A stretch of DNA of 48,953 nt from a virus. Position 1 is the first letter of the stretch, and the number at the start of each line of letters is the position of its first letter. Below, piece by piece: positions 22,651-30,165 of the stretch. A program made the translations under genes and the position numbers. The notes beneath the pieces are model-generated. The model was given only the letters and a program-made list of their open reading frames with translations. It searched no databases and had not been told where the DNA came from. The DNA lies in IMG/VR virus record IMGVR_UViG_3300024262_000003, positions 1-48,953 of that record; one strand, written 5' to 3'.

Positions 22651-22802
22651 TCGCTTGTCTCCTCTTTAAAAGCTTCACAAACCCGCTGCCAGATGTAGAG
22701 TTCCGCCCGTGCCTCTGATATCATCAGCTTCTTCATCTTTGGGTCTTTTTGGCCTTGAATATCAGCAATCTTCTGTTTTATGTCTTCTCTGATTGTTACC
22801 AT
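22647..22802 (-). CDS. Helical microprotein, 51 residues
   Basis: MVTIREDIKQKIADIQGQKD then a long amphipathic helix. Its TGA overlaps the ATG of the Gp157-like gene, and its ATG overlaps the TAA of its neighbour. Confidence 0.55.
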   Translation of the reverse strand: MVTIREDIKQKIADIQGQKDPKMKKLMISEARAELYIWQRVCEAFKEETSE

Positions 22803-22963
22803 TATCCATTCACCTCTTTGATCTCGATTTCGTCTTCGATATTCTCCTCGAAAGCGTATGCCTTGACGATTTCCTTTATGCTGTCCATTATCATCGCCAC
22901 CGTTAGCGGTGCTGGACTACTGACTGTTATTATTATCTTCCCGCTTGCGTTCAGTGTTGGCAT
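22802..22963 (-). CDS. Microprotein, 53 residues
   Basis: MPTLNASGKIIITVSSPAPL, a beta strand then an acidic helix. TAATG overlap with the next gene. Unknown function. Confidence 0.5.
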   Translation of the reverse strand: MPTLNASGKIIITVSSPAPLTVAMIMDSIKEIVKAYAFEENIEDEIEIKEVNG

Positions 22964-23172
22964 CTTCTCAGCCTCCCGTCCATCAGTTCAAATGCTTCCC
23001 CTGTCTCTACAAACAATACTATACACCAGCTCTCTTCTCTGCTTGCTACATTTCGCAAGCGTCTCAAGAGTTCGCCACACTCCTGAACAACTTTATATGT
23101 ATCTCCGACTAATTTTTTAATCGGAGACTCCGGACTATTTAGCTTGTCCGGCTGCCTGGTTCGGGTCTCCAT
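22951..23172 (-). CDS. Unknown 73-residue protein
   Basis: Charged N-terminus (METRTRQPDK), central helix and a final beta hairpin ending CQH. It overlaps the next gene by 13 bases. Its N-terminus resembles that of 13727-13948 (RQPDK), but the rest does not. Confidence 0.55.
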   Translation of the reverse strand: METRTRQPDKLNSPESPIKKLVGDTYKVVQECGELLRRLRNVASREESWCIVLFVETGEAFELMDGRLRRCQH

Positions 23173-23176
23173 TTTT

Positions 23177-23386
23177 TCAGTCCTCCTTCTTTTCTTTTTC
23201 AGTTCTCTTAATCCTACGCTCCTCGGCCGCCTTCAATTTGTACGGCTTATCCCAGTACGGGCTATTGCATTCCGGGCATCTTTGTGGATGCTCTACTCTC
23301 GGTATCCACTTCTTCTCTCCGGAACCGTAGCCACATCGTAAGCAGACAAGATTAGGGAGTTTGATTTTGCGCTTGATGTTGGTCAC
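23177..23386 (-). CDS. Zinc-ribbon protein (69 residues)
   Basis: CLRCGYG and CPECNSPYW, a classical ribbon with 20 residues between, and a basic tail. GTG start overlapping the stop of the preceding small gene (GTGA). Confidence 0.65.
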   Translation of the reverse strand: MTNIKRKIKLPNLVCLRCGYGSGEKKWIPRVEHPQRCPECNSPYWDKPYKLKAAEERRIKRTEKEKKED

Positions 23387-23499
23387 TCGCTCACCTCTTC
23401 AACCATAACGAATTCATCAATTTCTGGTCCATACCATATTTTCTTCATTTTCGGCGTTTTTATATTCCGGTCGCCTCCTTCCGCGTTTTCTTCTTCCAT
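23383..23499 (-). CDS. Acidic microprotein, 38 residues, first in operon
   Basis: MEEENAEGGDRNIKTPKMKK then IWYGPEIDEFVMVEEVSE. AAGGTGAG lies 6 bases before the ATG and a TATA box at 23550-23557, so it opens the operon that runs down to PCNA and beyond. Confidence 0.5.
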   Translation of the reverse strand: MEEENAEGGDRNIKTPKMKKIWYGPEIDEFVMVEEVSE

Positions 23500-23549
23500 T
23501 TTTTCTCACCTTTTTATTTTTTGTATAATTATACATATATAAGTATGAG

Positions 23550-23557
23550 TATATAAA
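23550..23557 (-). promoter_or_regulatory. TATA box of the PCNA operon
   Basis: Minus-strand ATAACCTTTATATACTC. A second box (ACTTATATATAACTT) lies upstream near 23573-23582. A GTTCAC/GTGAAC inverted repeat sits further upstream near 23609-23635. Confidence 0.65.
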
Positions 23558-23678
23558 GGTTATGGGTTTTAAGTTATATATAAGTGTTACGGTGTGCTAC
23601 TCCGTGTTCACCTGTTCAGTGAAGCTGTGAACTATAACGCGCCCGCTTTTACCTCCTCTGCGATTATCTCCGCATCTG

Positions 23679-24128
23679 TCAATCCAAGCGATATATCAGA
23701 TCGTGCCCTTGCGGTGTCTTCTGGTAGTTCACACATACTGCCTTTTCGTCACATAGCTCACTGAGCAGGTTTTTGACGCCTTGATATGAGTGGGGGATCA
23801 GGTCTTTTGATTTGGCCTGCTCTCGGTATGCTACGTAGATTACTCTTGTCGTCTTGAACCTTACATCCGAAAGTATGGTTTTAATGAGGGTTTTGTGTTG
23901 GTCTTTACGTATCCTGTTATTCTCTTGCATTCTCGCTAATCCGCGTTTATTATTGTTCTTATGGGTCTGTAATATCTCGAATAGGGCTTCGCCTTTTATG
24001 CGTATTGTGCCTTTTCCTTTCGGTTTACCTGCGCTTTGTATCTTTACTATAACCTTTTTTCTCGTTGGCTCTGAGAATGGTTGTAGTATCTCTGAAAGTG
24101 GTATTTCTAACGTTGTTTTAGTTGCCAT
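23679..24128 (-). CDS. Unknown basic protein (149 residues)
   Basis: Basic protein; residues 20-75 beta-rich, then helices (HSYQGVKNLLSELCDEKAVCV) that resemble a winged-helix. No family recognised; possibly DNA-binding. Confidence 0.6.
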   Translation of the reverse strand: MATKTTLEIPLSEILQPFSEPTRKKVIVKIQSAGKPKGKGTIRIKGEALFEILQTHKNNNKRGLARMQENNRIRKDQHKTLIKTILSDVRFKTTRVIYVAYREQAKSKDLIPHSYQGVKNLLSELCDEKAVCVNYQKTPQGHDLIYRLD

Positions 24129-24129
24129 T

Positions 24130-24351
24130 TTACGTCAACTCCTGCTGCCTCTTGGAGAACCCCACATCAACTACCTGGTTCTTCTTGAAGTTCTCTAAAC
24201 CTTCCACTGGACCTTCTATCGTTACTTTGACATCATCTCCATATTTCAGCGTTACTTTTCGTGTGTCTCCTTTTAAGGCCTCTTTCGTTATGACTTCTTC
24301 GACAATCATATCTTTCTGCTGTAGCAATATCCCATTATTTTCTTTTTTCAT
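24130..24351 (-). CDS. Unknown 73-residue beta-rich protein
   Basis: Start ATG 24351 (MKKENNGILL) with GGAGGTGA 6 bases upstream; a GTG at 24360 lies inside that ribosome site and is rejected. The sequence KVTLKYGDDVKVTIEGPVEG suggests a small beta barrel. Confidence 0.6.
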   Translation of the reverse strand: MKKENNGILLQQKDMIVEEVITKEALKGDTRKVTLKYGDDVKVTIEGPVEGLENFKKNQVVDVGFSKRQQELT

Positions 24352-24392
24352 GCTTATCACCTCCTAACGTTCTTAATACGACTTTGGGTCTA

Positions 24393-24593
24393 TCATTCGC
24401 ACCCTTTACATGCTTTATAGCATCTTATCATCTCTACTACATCTCCAGATGCTATTGCTGCTTTTGCATTGTCAATATCGCGCTGAATCATTATAGCCCC
24501 AAATGTGCCTGCAGGTATTGTGTCGTACATAGCTTTCAGCTTACTGCATCTTTCGATTTCATAAAGCAACCCACCCATTAGTGTATCTACCAT
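24393..24593 (-). CDS. Conserved small helical protein (66 residues)
   Basis: DTLMGGLLYEIERCSKLKAM then DTIPAGTFGAIMIQRDIDNA: a helical hairpin pattern I have seen in other viral and archaeal small proteins, with a final CYKACKGCE. AGGAGG precedes the ATG. Function unknown. Confidence 0.65.
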   Translation of the reverse strand: MVDTLMGGLLYEIERCSKLKAMYDTIPAGTFGAIMIQRDIDNAKAAIASGDVVEMIRCYKACKGCE

Positions 24594-24608
24594 GTTTTTA
24601 TCTTCCTC

Positions 24609-25580
24609 CTAAGTAGCCGTTATAATCCCCCTACTACGCTCTTTTTTCAGCATTTCCGCCCTTGTTATTTCAAGCATCTTCTCGCGCACCGCTGCTTCTT
24701 CTTCCGTTCTGCCTTCTCGTGTTGAAAGATGAGCTACAAGCTTATCCCGTGCGCGTTCTTCTTTCGTTTTACGAGCGCCCCAGGGCAGCTTGATCCTGCC
24801 AGACAGTTCTCTTAATTTCGCGCCGAGCCCCGCGACAAACTCGCAGCAATCTTTCAACGATCCGTAAATGTCTCTATCCGTACCCGCTTTTCTGAGGTTT
24901 TCTATCGCCTTCGCTTCTACCGCTTCCGCTCGCTTAGTGAGATAGTTGCTGAGGAATCCGTATAGGAGCTTTCTTATCCGCGCGCCTTGTTTCGTGCCGA
25001 AGACGTAAGCTATTCTCGTTCCCATAGCGGCTTCCAGCCGTGCCTTCGCCTGTAAGATTACATTAGCGCCTTTTTCCTGATTGTCTGCTATGACTACAAT
25101 ACAGGTATCACGGACTTCTGATTGCCGGTAACTTAAGATTCTTGTTCGCGCTCTCACTGTGAGTTTTATTATCTCGTCCATACCGTCTTTTGCCAGCTCT
25201 GCGACGTGTACGAATACAATTTTAAGGTATTCTACGCCATCAAAGTCCCTGCTTGGGAATGTTGGGACCGCAGCCACACTTACTCTTCTTACGTTGTCAG
25301 ACACATCGCCTTTTTCGCGCTGCGCTAATAGCGATTCTCTGAACTTGATTAGCAGGCTCGGATGGATTCTCCAGGGCAGCGTCTTGACTTGCCACATAAA
25401 CGCCCTCTTTTCTTGATACAATTCGTTCACAAAATCGCCGAAAAGGCCGTTAAACCTCGTAGCTCCTTTTCTGTCTGTGCTCTGTCGGTCGCCCTCTGCG
25501 CCTTGTGCAACCGCATCCTTTATATACTCCTCCTCCCTACTATTCGTAAGGGAGGTATCTTTGCCGGATACTTCTCTCAT
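24609..25580 (-). CDS. Unknown basic protein (323 residues)
   Basis: Start ATG 25580 (MREVSGKD) with AAGAAAGGG upstream; a TTG 8 codons earlier is possible. Mixed alpha/beta core (FVHVAELAKD, CIVVIADNQEKGANVILQAK), long basic C-terminal helices. No family recognised. It leads an operon under TTTAAA near 25675. Confidence 0.6.
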   Translation of the reverse strand: MREVSGKDTSLTNSREEEYIKDAVAQGAEGDRQSTDRKGATRFNGLFGDFVNELYQEKRAFMWQVKTLPWRIHPSLLIKFRESLLAQREKGDVSDNVRRVSVAAVPTFPSRDFDGVEYLKIVFVHVAELAKDGMDEIIKLTVRARTRILSYRQSEVRDTCIVVIADNQEKGANVILQAKARLEAAMGTRIAYVFGTKQGARIRKLLYGFLSNYLTKRAEAVEAKAIENLRKAGTDRDIYGSLKDCCEFVAGLGAKLRELSGRIKLPWGARKTKEERARDKLVAHLSTREGRTEEEAAVREKMLEITRAEMLKKERSRGIITAT

Positions 25581-25673
25581 TTTCTTACCCTTTCTTCTTT
25601 TCAAGATCCGCTTTTTAGCGGAAGCGTTGTAACCGCTTTTGATTTGGTTACTGTTATATGTTGTTACTCCGTG

Positions 25674-25925
25674 CTATTTAAAGTTAGATGTTTTATTTAG
25701 TTCGCCTCGCCGCAACTTGATTATAAGCTGCCCTGTTACCTCTCGATCTTTAGGTGTTGGGTTAGCTTTCAAATAAGCCATAATTATAGCTTCCTGAACA
25801 TTTGATAAGTTAGCGTTAAGCTCTGGCGGAAGGTTTTTGATTATTTCCTCTAATCTGCTTCGGGCTTTTACCGATACACGATATCCTAACTGAATCCGCC
25901 CTCCGCTTTCTTCTTTCTGAATCAT
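25674..25925 (-). CDS. Small putative DNA-binding regulator (83 residues)
   Basis: GYRVSVKARSRLEEIIKNLP followed by SNVQEAIIMAYLKANP resembles a ribbon-helix-helix arrangement (strand, helix A, helix B). TATA box at 25948-25955 gives a near-leaderless mRNA. An AGTAGTA...TACTACT inverted repeat near 25999-26032 could be its operator. Confidence 0.55.
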   Translation of the reverse strand: MIQKEESGGRIQLGYRVSVKARSRLEEIIKNLPPELNANLSNVQEAIIMAYLKANPTPKDREVTGQLIIKLRRGELNKTSNFK

Positions 25926-25947
25926 AATAAAATAATGTTTTATAGAG

Positions 25948-25955
25948 TATAAAAG
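25948..25955 (-). promoter_or_regulatory. TATA box of the 25674-25925 regulator
   Basis: Minus-strand GCCTTTTATACTC, 23-30 bases ahead of the ATG. Confidence 0.6.
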
Positions 25956-26120
25956 GCTTATGGTTTTCCCTTGATTTTTAAACCTAACAATAGAACAGTA
26001 GTAGAATTTCTAATTGAATTGTTACTACTACACTCACCCCATCTTAAAAATAAGTCGGCGAGCAAGCTGCCTTAGCGTTGTGTATCACCGCACCTAACGT
26101 TTTGTGTACGAACTGCCAGG

Positions 26121-26465
26121 TTAAGTTTTTTTACGCATTACTTCAAGCAACAACAACTCATCCACGATAGCAGGCTCACGCTGACAGAGTTTCGCAAAGT
26201 TTATTATAGCCTCACGCTCATTAGTGCTTAATTTCGCTAACGTTATAGATTGCTCAATAGAAAGCCGGATAGCGTCACTACGACTGGCGCCCGGGATGAG
26301 TTTTAATCCCAATGCCTTATCAAAAGCTTTTAAATCACCCGCGGTCATACTTACACCAAATCTTACCGTTAGCTCTAAATCTTCCTCTTCCTCAAATTCG
26401 TCACGTGTCAGCGGCATACCGAGCCGTACTATTTCCGTAGAAGGGTTCTTCTCTTCTTCGCCCAT
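26121..26465 (-). CDS. Ribbon-helix-helix regulator (114 residues)
   Basis: ELTVRFGVSMTAGDLKAFDK then GASRSDAIRLSIEQ is a CopG/MetJ-type ribbon-helix-helix with an inserted loop. Acidic N-terminus, helical C-terminus. Divergent from the only early plus-strand gene, so it may control both promoters in the 117-base spacer. Confidence 0.7.
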   Translation of the reverse strand: MGEEEKNPSTEIVRLGMPLTRDEFEEEEDLELTVRFGVSMTAGDLKAFDKALGLKLIPGASRSDAIRLSIEQSITLAKLSTNEREAIINFAKLCQREPAIVDELLLLEVMRKKT

Positions 26466-26487
26466 ATTTTATACTTAGTGACACTAC

Positions 26488-26550
26488 TTTATAAACATCT
26501 GTTTAAATTACTTTATTTTAACAAGAATCCTTTAGTTAGGCTTTATATAT
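26488..26550. promoter_or_regulatory. Divergent promoter pair
   Basis: Minus-strand TATA at 26488-26495 (TGTTTATAAAG) for the regulator and plus-strand TATA at 26542-26550 (GCTTTATATATCC) for the 61-residue gene. AT-rich sequence between could hold a shared operator. Confidence 0.65.
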
Positions 26551-26582
26551 CCCAAACCCCAACTTCTTATCGGTGTTAAAAA

Positions 26583-26768
26583 ATGTCACTAAATCCCCTT
26601 TTAAATAGTAGAATTGAAGAACAATTGCCCACCAAAACGCTACGAGAATTGAGAGAAATCGCTGAAACGTGCTGTGACGTGAATTTTGAGGCTGTTGGTA
26701 GCTTGCCTATAGTGCAAGCGATGGGAGACTTGTTCCGCGCGGTTACGAGTACCACTACTAAGAAATAG
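26583..26768 (+). CDS. Small plus-strand protein (61 residues)
   Basis: One of only two convincing plus-strand genes. MSLNPLLNSRIEEQLPTKTL then a helical core with two cysteines (TCCDVNF) and a basic Thr-rich tail. TATA box 33-41 bases upstream. Its opposite orientation next to a repressor-like gene suggests a switch, for example a counter-regulator; that is inference. It ends 3 bases from the convergent gene. Confidence 0.65.
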   Translation: MSLNPLLNSRIEEQLPTKTLRELREIAETCCDVNFEAVGSLPIVQAMGDLFRAVTSTTTKK

Positions 26769-26771
26769 TTG

Positions 26772-27206
26772 TTAATCTCTCTCGGGCCGCCTGAACCATC
26801 GTAGCAACTGCCTTCTTCGTGTCGGCTTCTTCCCTTCTTCAGACTTTAATGTAGATGGAGGAAGAGCCAACTGTTGCATCTGGAAGCCTACCTGTAATTG
26901 TAGATCTTTGATGTGTGCATCCTTAGCCATCAATAACTCTTTCAGGTTCACCATCTCCGCGTTCTTCAGGCCGAGTTCGTGTTGTAAACGTTTGTAATCT
27001 TCTGTCAATGTTTCGTTTACACTTGTCTTCGTTTCGTCAACAATCGGTTTACGGCCGTCCTCATCTCTGTCTACGAGATCCGCGATGATGACCACACGTA
27101 CATACTGCCCCACCTTCTTGTAACCGTCCGCTTTCGCCGCCTGCTCGATCCGCTTCTTCTGTGCTGCGTCTACACGGAACGACACAGGAGTTACATTTGT
27201 AGACAT
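26772..27206 (-). CDS. Ribbon-helix-helix plus coiled-coil regulator (144 residues)
   Basis: N-terminal VTPVSFRVDAAQKKRIEQAA then KVGQYVRVVIIADLV is a ribbon-helix-helix; residues 65-110 form a coiled coil; the tail is basic (RRRQLLRWFRRPERD). This layout recalls plasmid copy-number or partition regulators. TATA-like CTTTTAAG at 27233-27240. Confidence 0.7.
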   Translation of the reverse strand: MSTNVTPVSFRVDAAQKKRIEQAAKADGYKKVGQYVRVVIIADLVDRDEDGRKPIVDETKTSVNETLTEDYKRLQHELGLKNAEMVNLKELLMAKDAHIKDLQLQVGFQMQQLALPPSTLKSEEGKKPTRRRQLLRWFRRPERD

Positions 27207-27574
27207 ACTGTACTACTTTGTAGACGGCACGACTTAAAAGTGTTTACCAGATAGGTGAAATCTCATTTTCATCCTCTTGATATGCAAGGGCGGAGGGAAT
27301 CGAACCCCCTTTTCCCGTCTCACACCCCAAGACGTTGAGCCGGCCCGCCTTGAGTTTACGATACGCCCCCATATTACTCAGTAGCACTTCCCGGTTTAAA
27401 AAGCTTTCCACGCCTCGTTTCAGGTAACACCGGAAGTTTTAAGAAAAGTTCAAGTCACGCTCCAGATGGGAGTAACAGGAGTTGACCTCGCACCACTCGA
27501 TTCAGGAAATCATAACTGCCCACATCTAAGTTACGATACCCTGAAGTTTTAGCAGTAAACTTAAATCTTCGGAT
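27207..27574. other. Gene-free region with a tRNA-like remnant (368 bases)
   Basis: No protein gene. It has the promoter of the gene at 26772-27206, a tRNA-like stretch (27285-27370), and a second stretch (near 27466-27528) whose ends pair (GATGTGGG/CTCCCATC, one mismatch). Related words GGAAGTTTTAA (near 27431) and TGAAGTTTTAG (near 27542) occur after each. Possibly decayed tRNA genes or an old integration site. Confidence 0.45.
27285..27370 (-). tRNA. Degenerate tRNA-like sequence
   Basis: An 86-base stretch in which acceptor (GGGGGCG/CGCCCTT, two G-U pairs) and T arm (GGGGG TTCGATT CCCTC) can be drawn and CGTCT/AGACG could be a variable arm. The D and anticodon arms do not form well, so no identity is given. 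The GGTTCGATTCC box B is intact. Likely a pseudo-tRNA. Confidence 0.35.
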
Positions 27575-27883
27575 TCAGTATTTCTTCCACTTCTCAGAAT
27601 GCTTTCTGGCATCCCGTCTCACCCATAACTGCCACGTAACTCCTTCAATCGGATGTGCTAATCTCCATGCTTCCAAAATTTTTAAGAAGCCCCTTGTGGT
27701 GGCAGTCTTTATTTGAACAAAATCCAGTCTACCATCTTTTACAGCAACTAAGTCGAACATATTAAAAATATCCTTGTCAGAATAACGAGAACATCGTACT
27801 GGTCTGAACACTTTCCATCCACGACTCTCATACTCGTCTACTGCTTCTTTTTCCGCACGATTGCCTTTACTCGTACTTGTCAT
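27575..27883 (-). CDS. PD-(D/E)XK nuclease-like protein (102 residues)
   Basis: From ATG 27883, which overlaps the TAA of the HNH gene. KGNRAEKEAVDEYESRGW, FDLVAVKDGRLDFVQIKTAT match the Hjc/PD-(D/E)XK core: the Glu of the first helix, Asp in FDLV and Gln-x-Lys in FVQIK. Archaeal Holliday-junction resolvases have this size and layout. Could resolve replication or packaging intermediates. Confidence 0.7.
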   Translation of the reverse strand: MTSTSKGNRAEKEAVDEYESRGWKVFRPVRCSRYSDKDIFNMFDLVAVKDGRLDFVQIKTATTRGFLKILEAWRLAHPIEGVTWQLWVRRDARKHSEKWKKY

Positions 27884-28659
27884 TATATAAACCACCCATT
27901 TAATTTATTCTGCATTATGTTTTTGATTTTGGATTCCCACATCTCACGGTCTTTATTTACCTTATTGTTACAGCTTTTACACAAGGGCACGAATTGACAT
28001 GTCAGATTATCATTGCACATGCACGATTTATCGTAATTTACGTGATGTACTGATAAACGCTGGCCATTCTCTTCTTCTGGTTTTTGGCATAAGAAGCATA
28101 TGCGATTGAACTTCTCGCGGATGTATTCTTTGAATTCATTGTTGAACTTGGTGCAATACGGTTCAAATGATTTGCCTCCTTTCCATTGAGAATTATTCTC
28201 GCCAGATTGCCATTTTCCATAACATTGTGTTGAACAAAAGATGCCTTTGCCTCTCTTAAAGTAGCTCGCTTTTATCTCAAATTCATTTCCACAAATAAGG
28301 CAAATTCGCGTTATCTTTCTCCTTTGAGACTCTTTGGAACATTTCTGAGAACAGAATTTACCTTTCCCTTCTTTTATTCTTGAAGATGTAACCGCAAACT
28401 CGGCTCCACACTGCCAGCATATTCGTTTTATTTTAACCCCATAATAGCATCCTCGTGAACAAAACTTACCCCTTCCTCTCTTTATTTGAGATGGCCTAAC
28501 TCCAAACTCTTTACCGCACTGCTGGCATATACGTTGTATCTTTTTATGTGCTTCCCTATAGCATCCTCGTGAACAGAATTTGCCTTCACCTTGCTTTATT
28601 CGTGAAAGGATTACTTCAAACTCGCTTCCACAATATCCACAGATCCGCTTTATTTTCAT
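27883..28659 (-). CDS. HNH endonuclease with four tandem zinc fingers
   Basis: 258 residues. Four near-identical units of about 37 residues, each RICxxCGxEF then IKxGxGKFCSxxC (cysteines at 7/10/29/33, 45/48/67/71, 81/84/103/107 and 120/123/142/146), then GENNSQWKGG and an HNH core: CFLCQK, LSVHHVNYD (His205-His206) and CKSCNNK. The fingers would give a long DNA-recognition array. The GENNSxWKGG linker is shared with the HNH gene at 16235. It is probably a homing endonuclease. Own TATA box and a hairpin leader upstream. Confidence 0.85.
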   Translation of the reverse strand: MKIKRICGYCGSEFEVILSRIKQGEGKFCSRGCYREAHKKIQRICQQCGKEFGVRPSQIKRGRGKFCSRGCYYGVKIKRICWQCGAEFAVTSSRIKEGKGKFCSQKCSKESQRRKITRICLICGNEFEIKASYFKRGKGIFCSTQCYGKWQSGENNSQWKGGKSFEPYCTKFNNEFKEYIREKFNRICFLCQKPEEENGQRLSVHHVNYDKSCMCNDNLTCQFVPLCKSCNNKVNKDREMWESKIKNIMQNKLNGWFI

Positions 28660-28680
28660 CTTTCGCCCCCTTGACAGGTG

Positions 28681-28703
28681 AGGGCGTGGTCAAGGCACGC
28701 CCT
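28681..28703 (-). promoter_or_regulatory. Perfect hairpin in the leader of the HNH gene
   Basis: AGGGCGTG/CACGCCCT, 8 pairs with a 7-base loop, between the TATA box (28728-28734) and the ATG (28659). It could be an operator or an RNA structure controlling the nuclease; the G+C-rich stem stands out in an AT-rich spacer. Confidence 0.5.
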
Positions 28704-28743
28704 ATATTATTATTTGTTTTAAGAGTGTATAAAGCTTATCTGT

Positions 28744-28857
28744 TCAAAAATCGGCATAAAAATAGCCCAGTACAGACCCGAAACCCTGCCATCCCATACT
28801 AAGGTATTCCGAGGTTGCTTCGCGTTCGTGTAACGCGCCCTTCGAGTTTGCTGACAT
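28744..28857 (-). CDS. Microprotein, 37 residues
   Basis: MSANSKGALHEREATSEYLS then MGWQGFGSVLGYFYADF, aromatic C-terminus. GGAG in the end of the upstream gene serves as ribosome site. Weak evidence. Confidence 0.4.
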   Translation of the reverse strand: MSANSKGALHEREATSEYLSMGWQGFGSVLGYFYADF

Positions 28858-28862
28858 ATTAT

Positions 28863-28976
28863 TTATTCTCCTTTGAGTTTCTCAATCGCGGAAAGAAGAT
28901 GCTTATGGTCCTCCGGTTTTAATGGCATATCATATTCCACTTTCAGGAGTGCTCTGTCCTCTTCGTCAGTAAGCAT
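28863..28976 (-). CDS. Microprotein, 37 residues
   Basis: MLTDEEDRALLKVEYDMPLK then a short helix ending LKGE. Spacing of 5 bases to the next small gene. No strong ribosome site of its own. Confidence 0.4.
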   Translation of the reverse strand: MLTDEEDRALLKVEYDMPLKPEDHKHLLSAIEKLKGE

Positions 28977-29025
28977 TCTTCTACGCTATAATCAGCCTGC
29001 TATAAGCGCTCTTATCATTGCTGCC

Positions 29026-29697
29026 TTACGAAATGATTACAATTTGAGAATTGTGTCCTCCTTCTGGAATCGCACCAGTATTGAGTTCGTAAATATCGGT
29101 TGTGCCCACATCAGAATGCCAAATAGCACTTGCATCGCCACCAATTCCATATGCATCAGTTGCAGGCGAATCTGCATTTCTTAACGATGAAAAGTCCAAA
29201 ACCTTCAGTTCGTAAACATCGTCGGCACTCATATCGCAACTCCATATAGTATCTGCATCGCCTCCAATTCCATATTGAAAATTCGTAGGCGCGTCATCAA
29301 ATCTCTCCACTGACAAATCAAAGACTTTAAGTTCGTAAATATCGACTGTGCCCACATCAGAATGCCAAATAACACTTGCATTACCACCAACTCCCCTTGG
29401 ATTGCCTGCAGGTGAATCTGCATTTCTTAACGATGAAAAGTCCGAAACCTTCAGTTCGTAAATATCGACTGTATTAATATCGCAATGCCAGATGACATCT
29501 GCATCACCACCAATTCCATATGGCTTGGATGAAGGTGAGTTAGCATTTCTTAACGATGAAAGGTCCGAAATCTTCAGTTCGTAAATGTCGTCTGTAGCAT
29601 AATCGCAATGCCAAATAACACTTGCATCACCTCCAACTCCGTATGGATAACCCGCAGGTGCATCTGCAAATCTTATTACATCTCCAAAATCCCCCAT
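29026..29697 (-). CDS. Repeat protein of the tail module, five 41-residue units
   Basis: 223 residues made of five tandem units with the core GIGGDAxVIWHxD then TxDIYELKVxDFSSLR, variable only at a few positions. The pattern suits a beta-propeller or beta-prism, often a sugar- or surface-binding fold. Located at the distal end of the tail operon, so a receptor-binding or fibre-tip protein is likely. The units are also alike at DNA level, so copy number could change by recombination. Confidence 0.75.
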   Translation of the reverse strand: MGDFGDVIRFADAPAGYPYGVGGDASVIWHCDYATDDIYELKISDLSSLRNANSPSSKPYGIGGDADVIWHCDINTVDIYELKVSDFSSLRNADSPAGNPRGVGGNASVIWHSDVGTVDIYELKVFDLSVERFDDAPTNFQYGIGGDADTIWSCDMSADDVYELKVLDFSSLRNADSPATDAYGIGGDASAIWHSDVGTTDIYELNTGAIPEGGHNSQIVIIS

Positions 29698-29714
29698 TTT
29701 TTTCTATCCTCTAT

Positions 29715-30155
29715 TTATTCTGGCAATCCTTTTGCTTTTCTTTTTCCTTTTGAACCGAAGGCGTCTACTAAGGTTCTTCGTTTGCGTTCAACCACACCCT
29801 TAACTCCTTGTTGTTTAAGAGCTTTGTAGACTTCTTTTGCATCTCCCGGTATATCTGCAAGAATTATGTTCCGTTGTTCTATGTCTATTCTCATCAATGT
29901 TTCATCGGTAACACTATACCTGACAGGCAAAGCAGCAATTGCTGCTTCTATCTCCTTGTCGTTATGAAGTACAGTTACACCGTCCTCTCCTTCGTACTGG
30001 CTTACATCTCTTCCGTCTAAGATCACTCGTATCTCCTTGCATGGCGCCGTATCCAAAATTTGCCAACCATGACATTGTAGTTTCGGATCTCTCGCATTTA
30101 TGTTTCCTGCTCTTATGCCTGTGGGACCATCCCACTCTATCAATAATGCTTTCAT
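29715..30155 (-). CDS. Unknown tail-module protein (146 residues)
   Basis: MKALLIEWDGPTGIRAGNIN, beta-rich N-terminal half, helical basic C-terminus (ERKRRTLVDAFGSKGKRKAK). Sits between fibre and repeat adhesin. Could be a fibre-associated or chaperone protein; no family recognised. Confidence 0.6.
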   Translation of the reverse strand: MKALLIEWDGPTGIRAGNINARDPKLQCHGWQILDTAPCKEIRVILDGRDVSQYEGEDGVTVLHNDKEIEAAIAALPVRYSVTDETLMRIDIEQRNIILADIPGDAKEVYKALKQQGVKGVVERKRRTLVDAFGSKGKRKAKGLPE

Positions 30156-30165
30156 TTTTTTCCTC

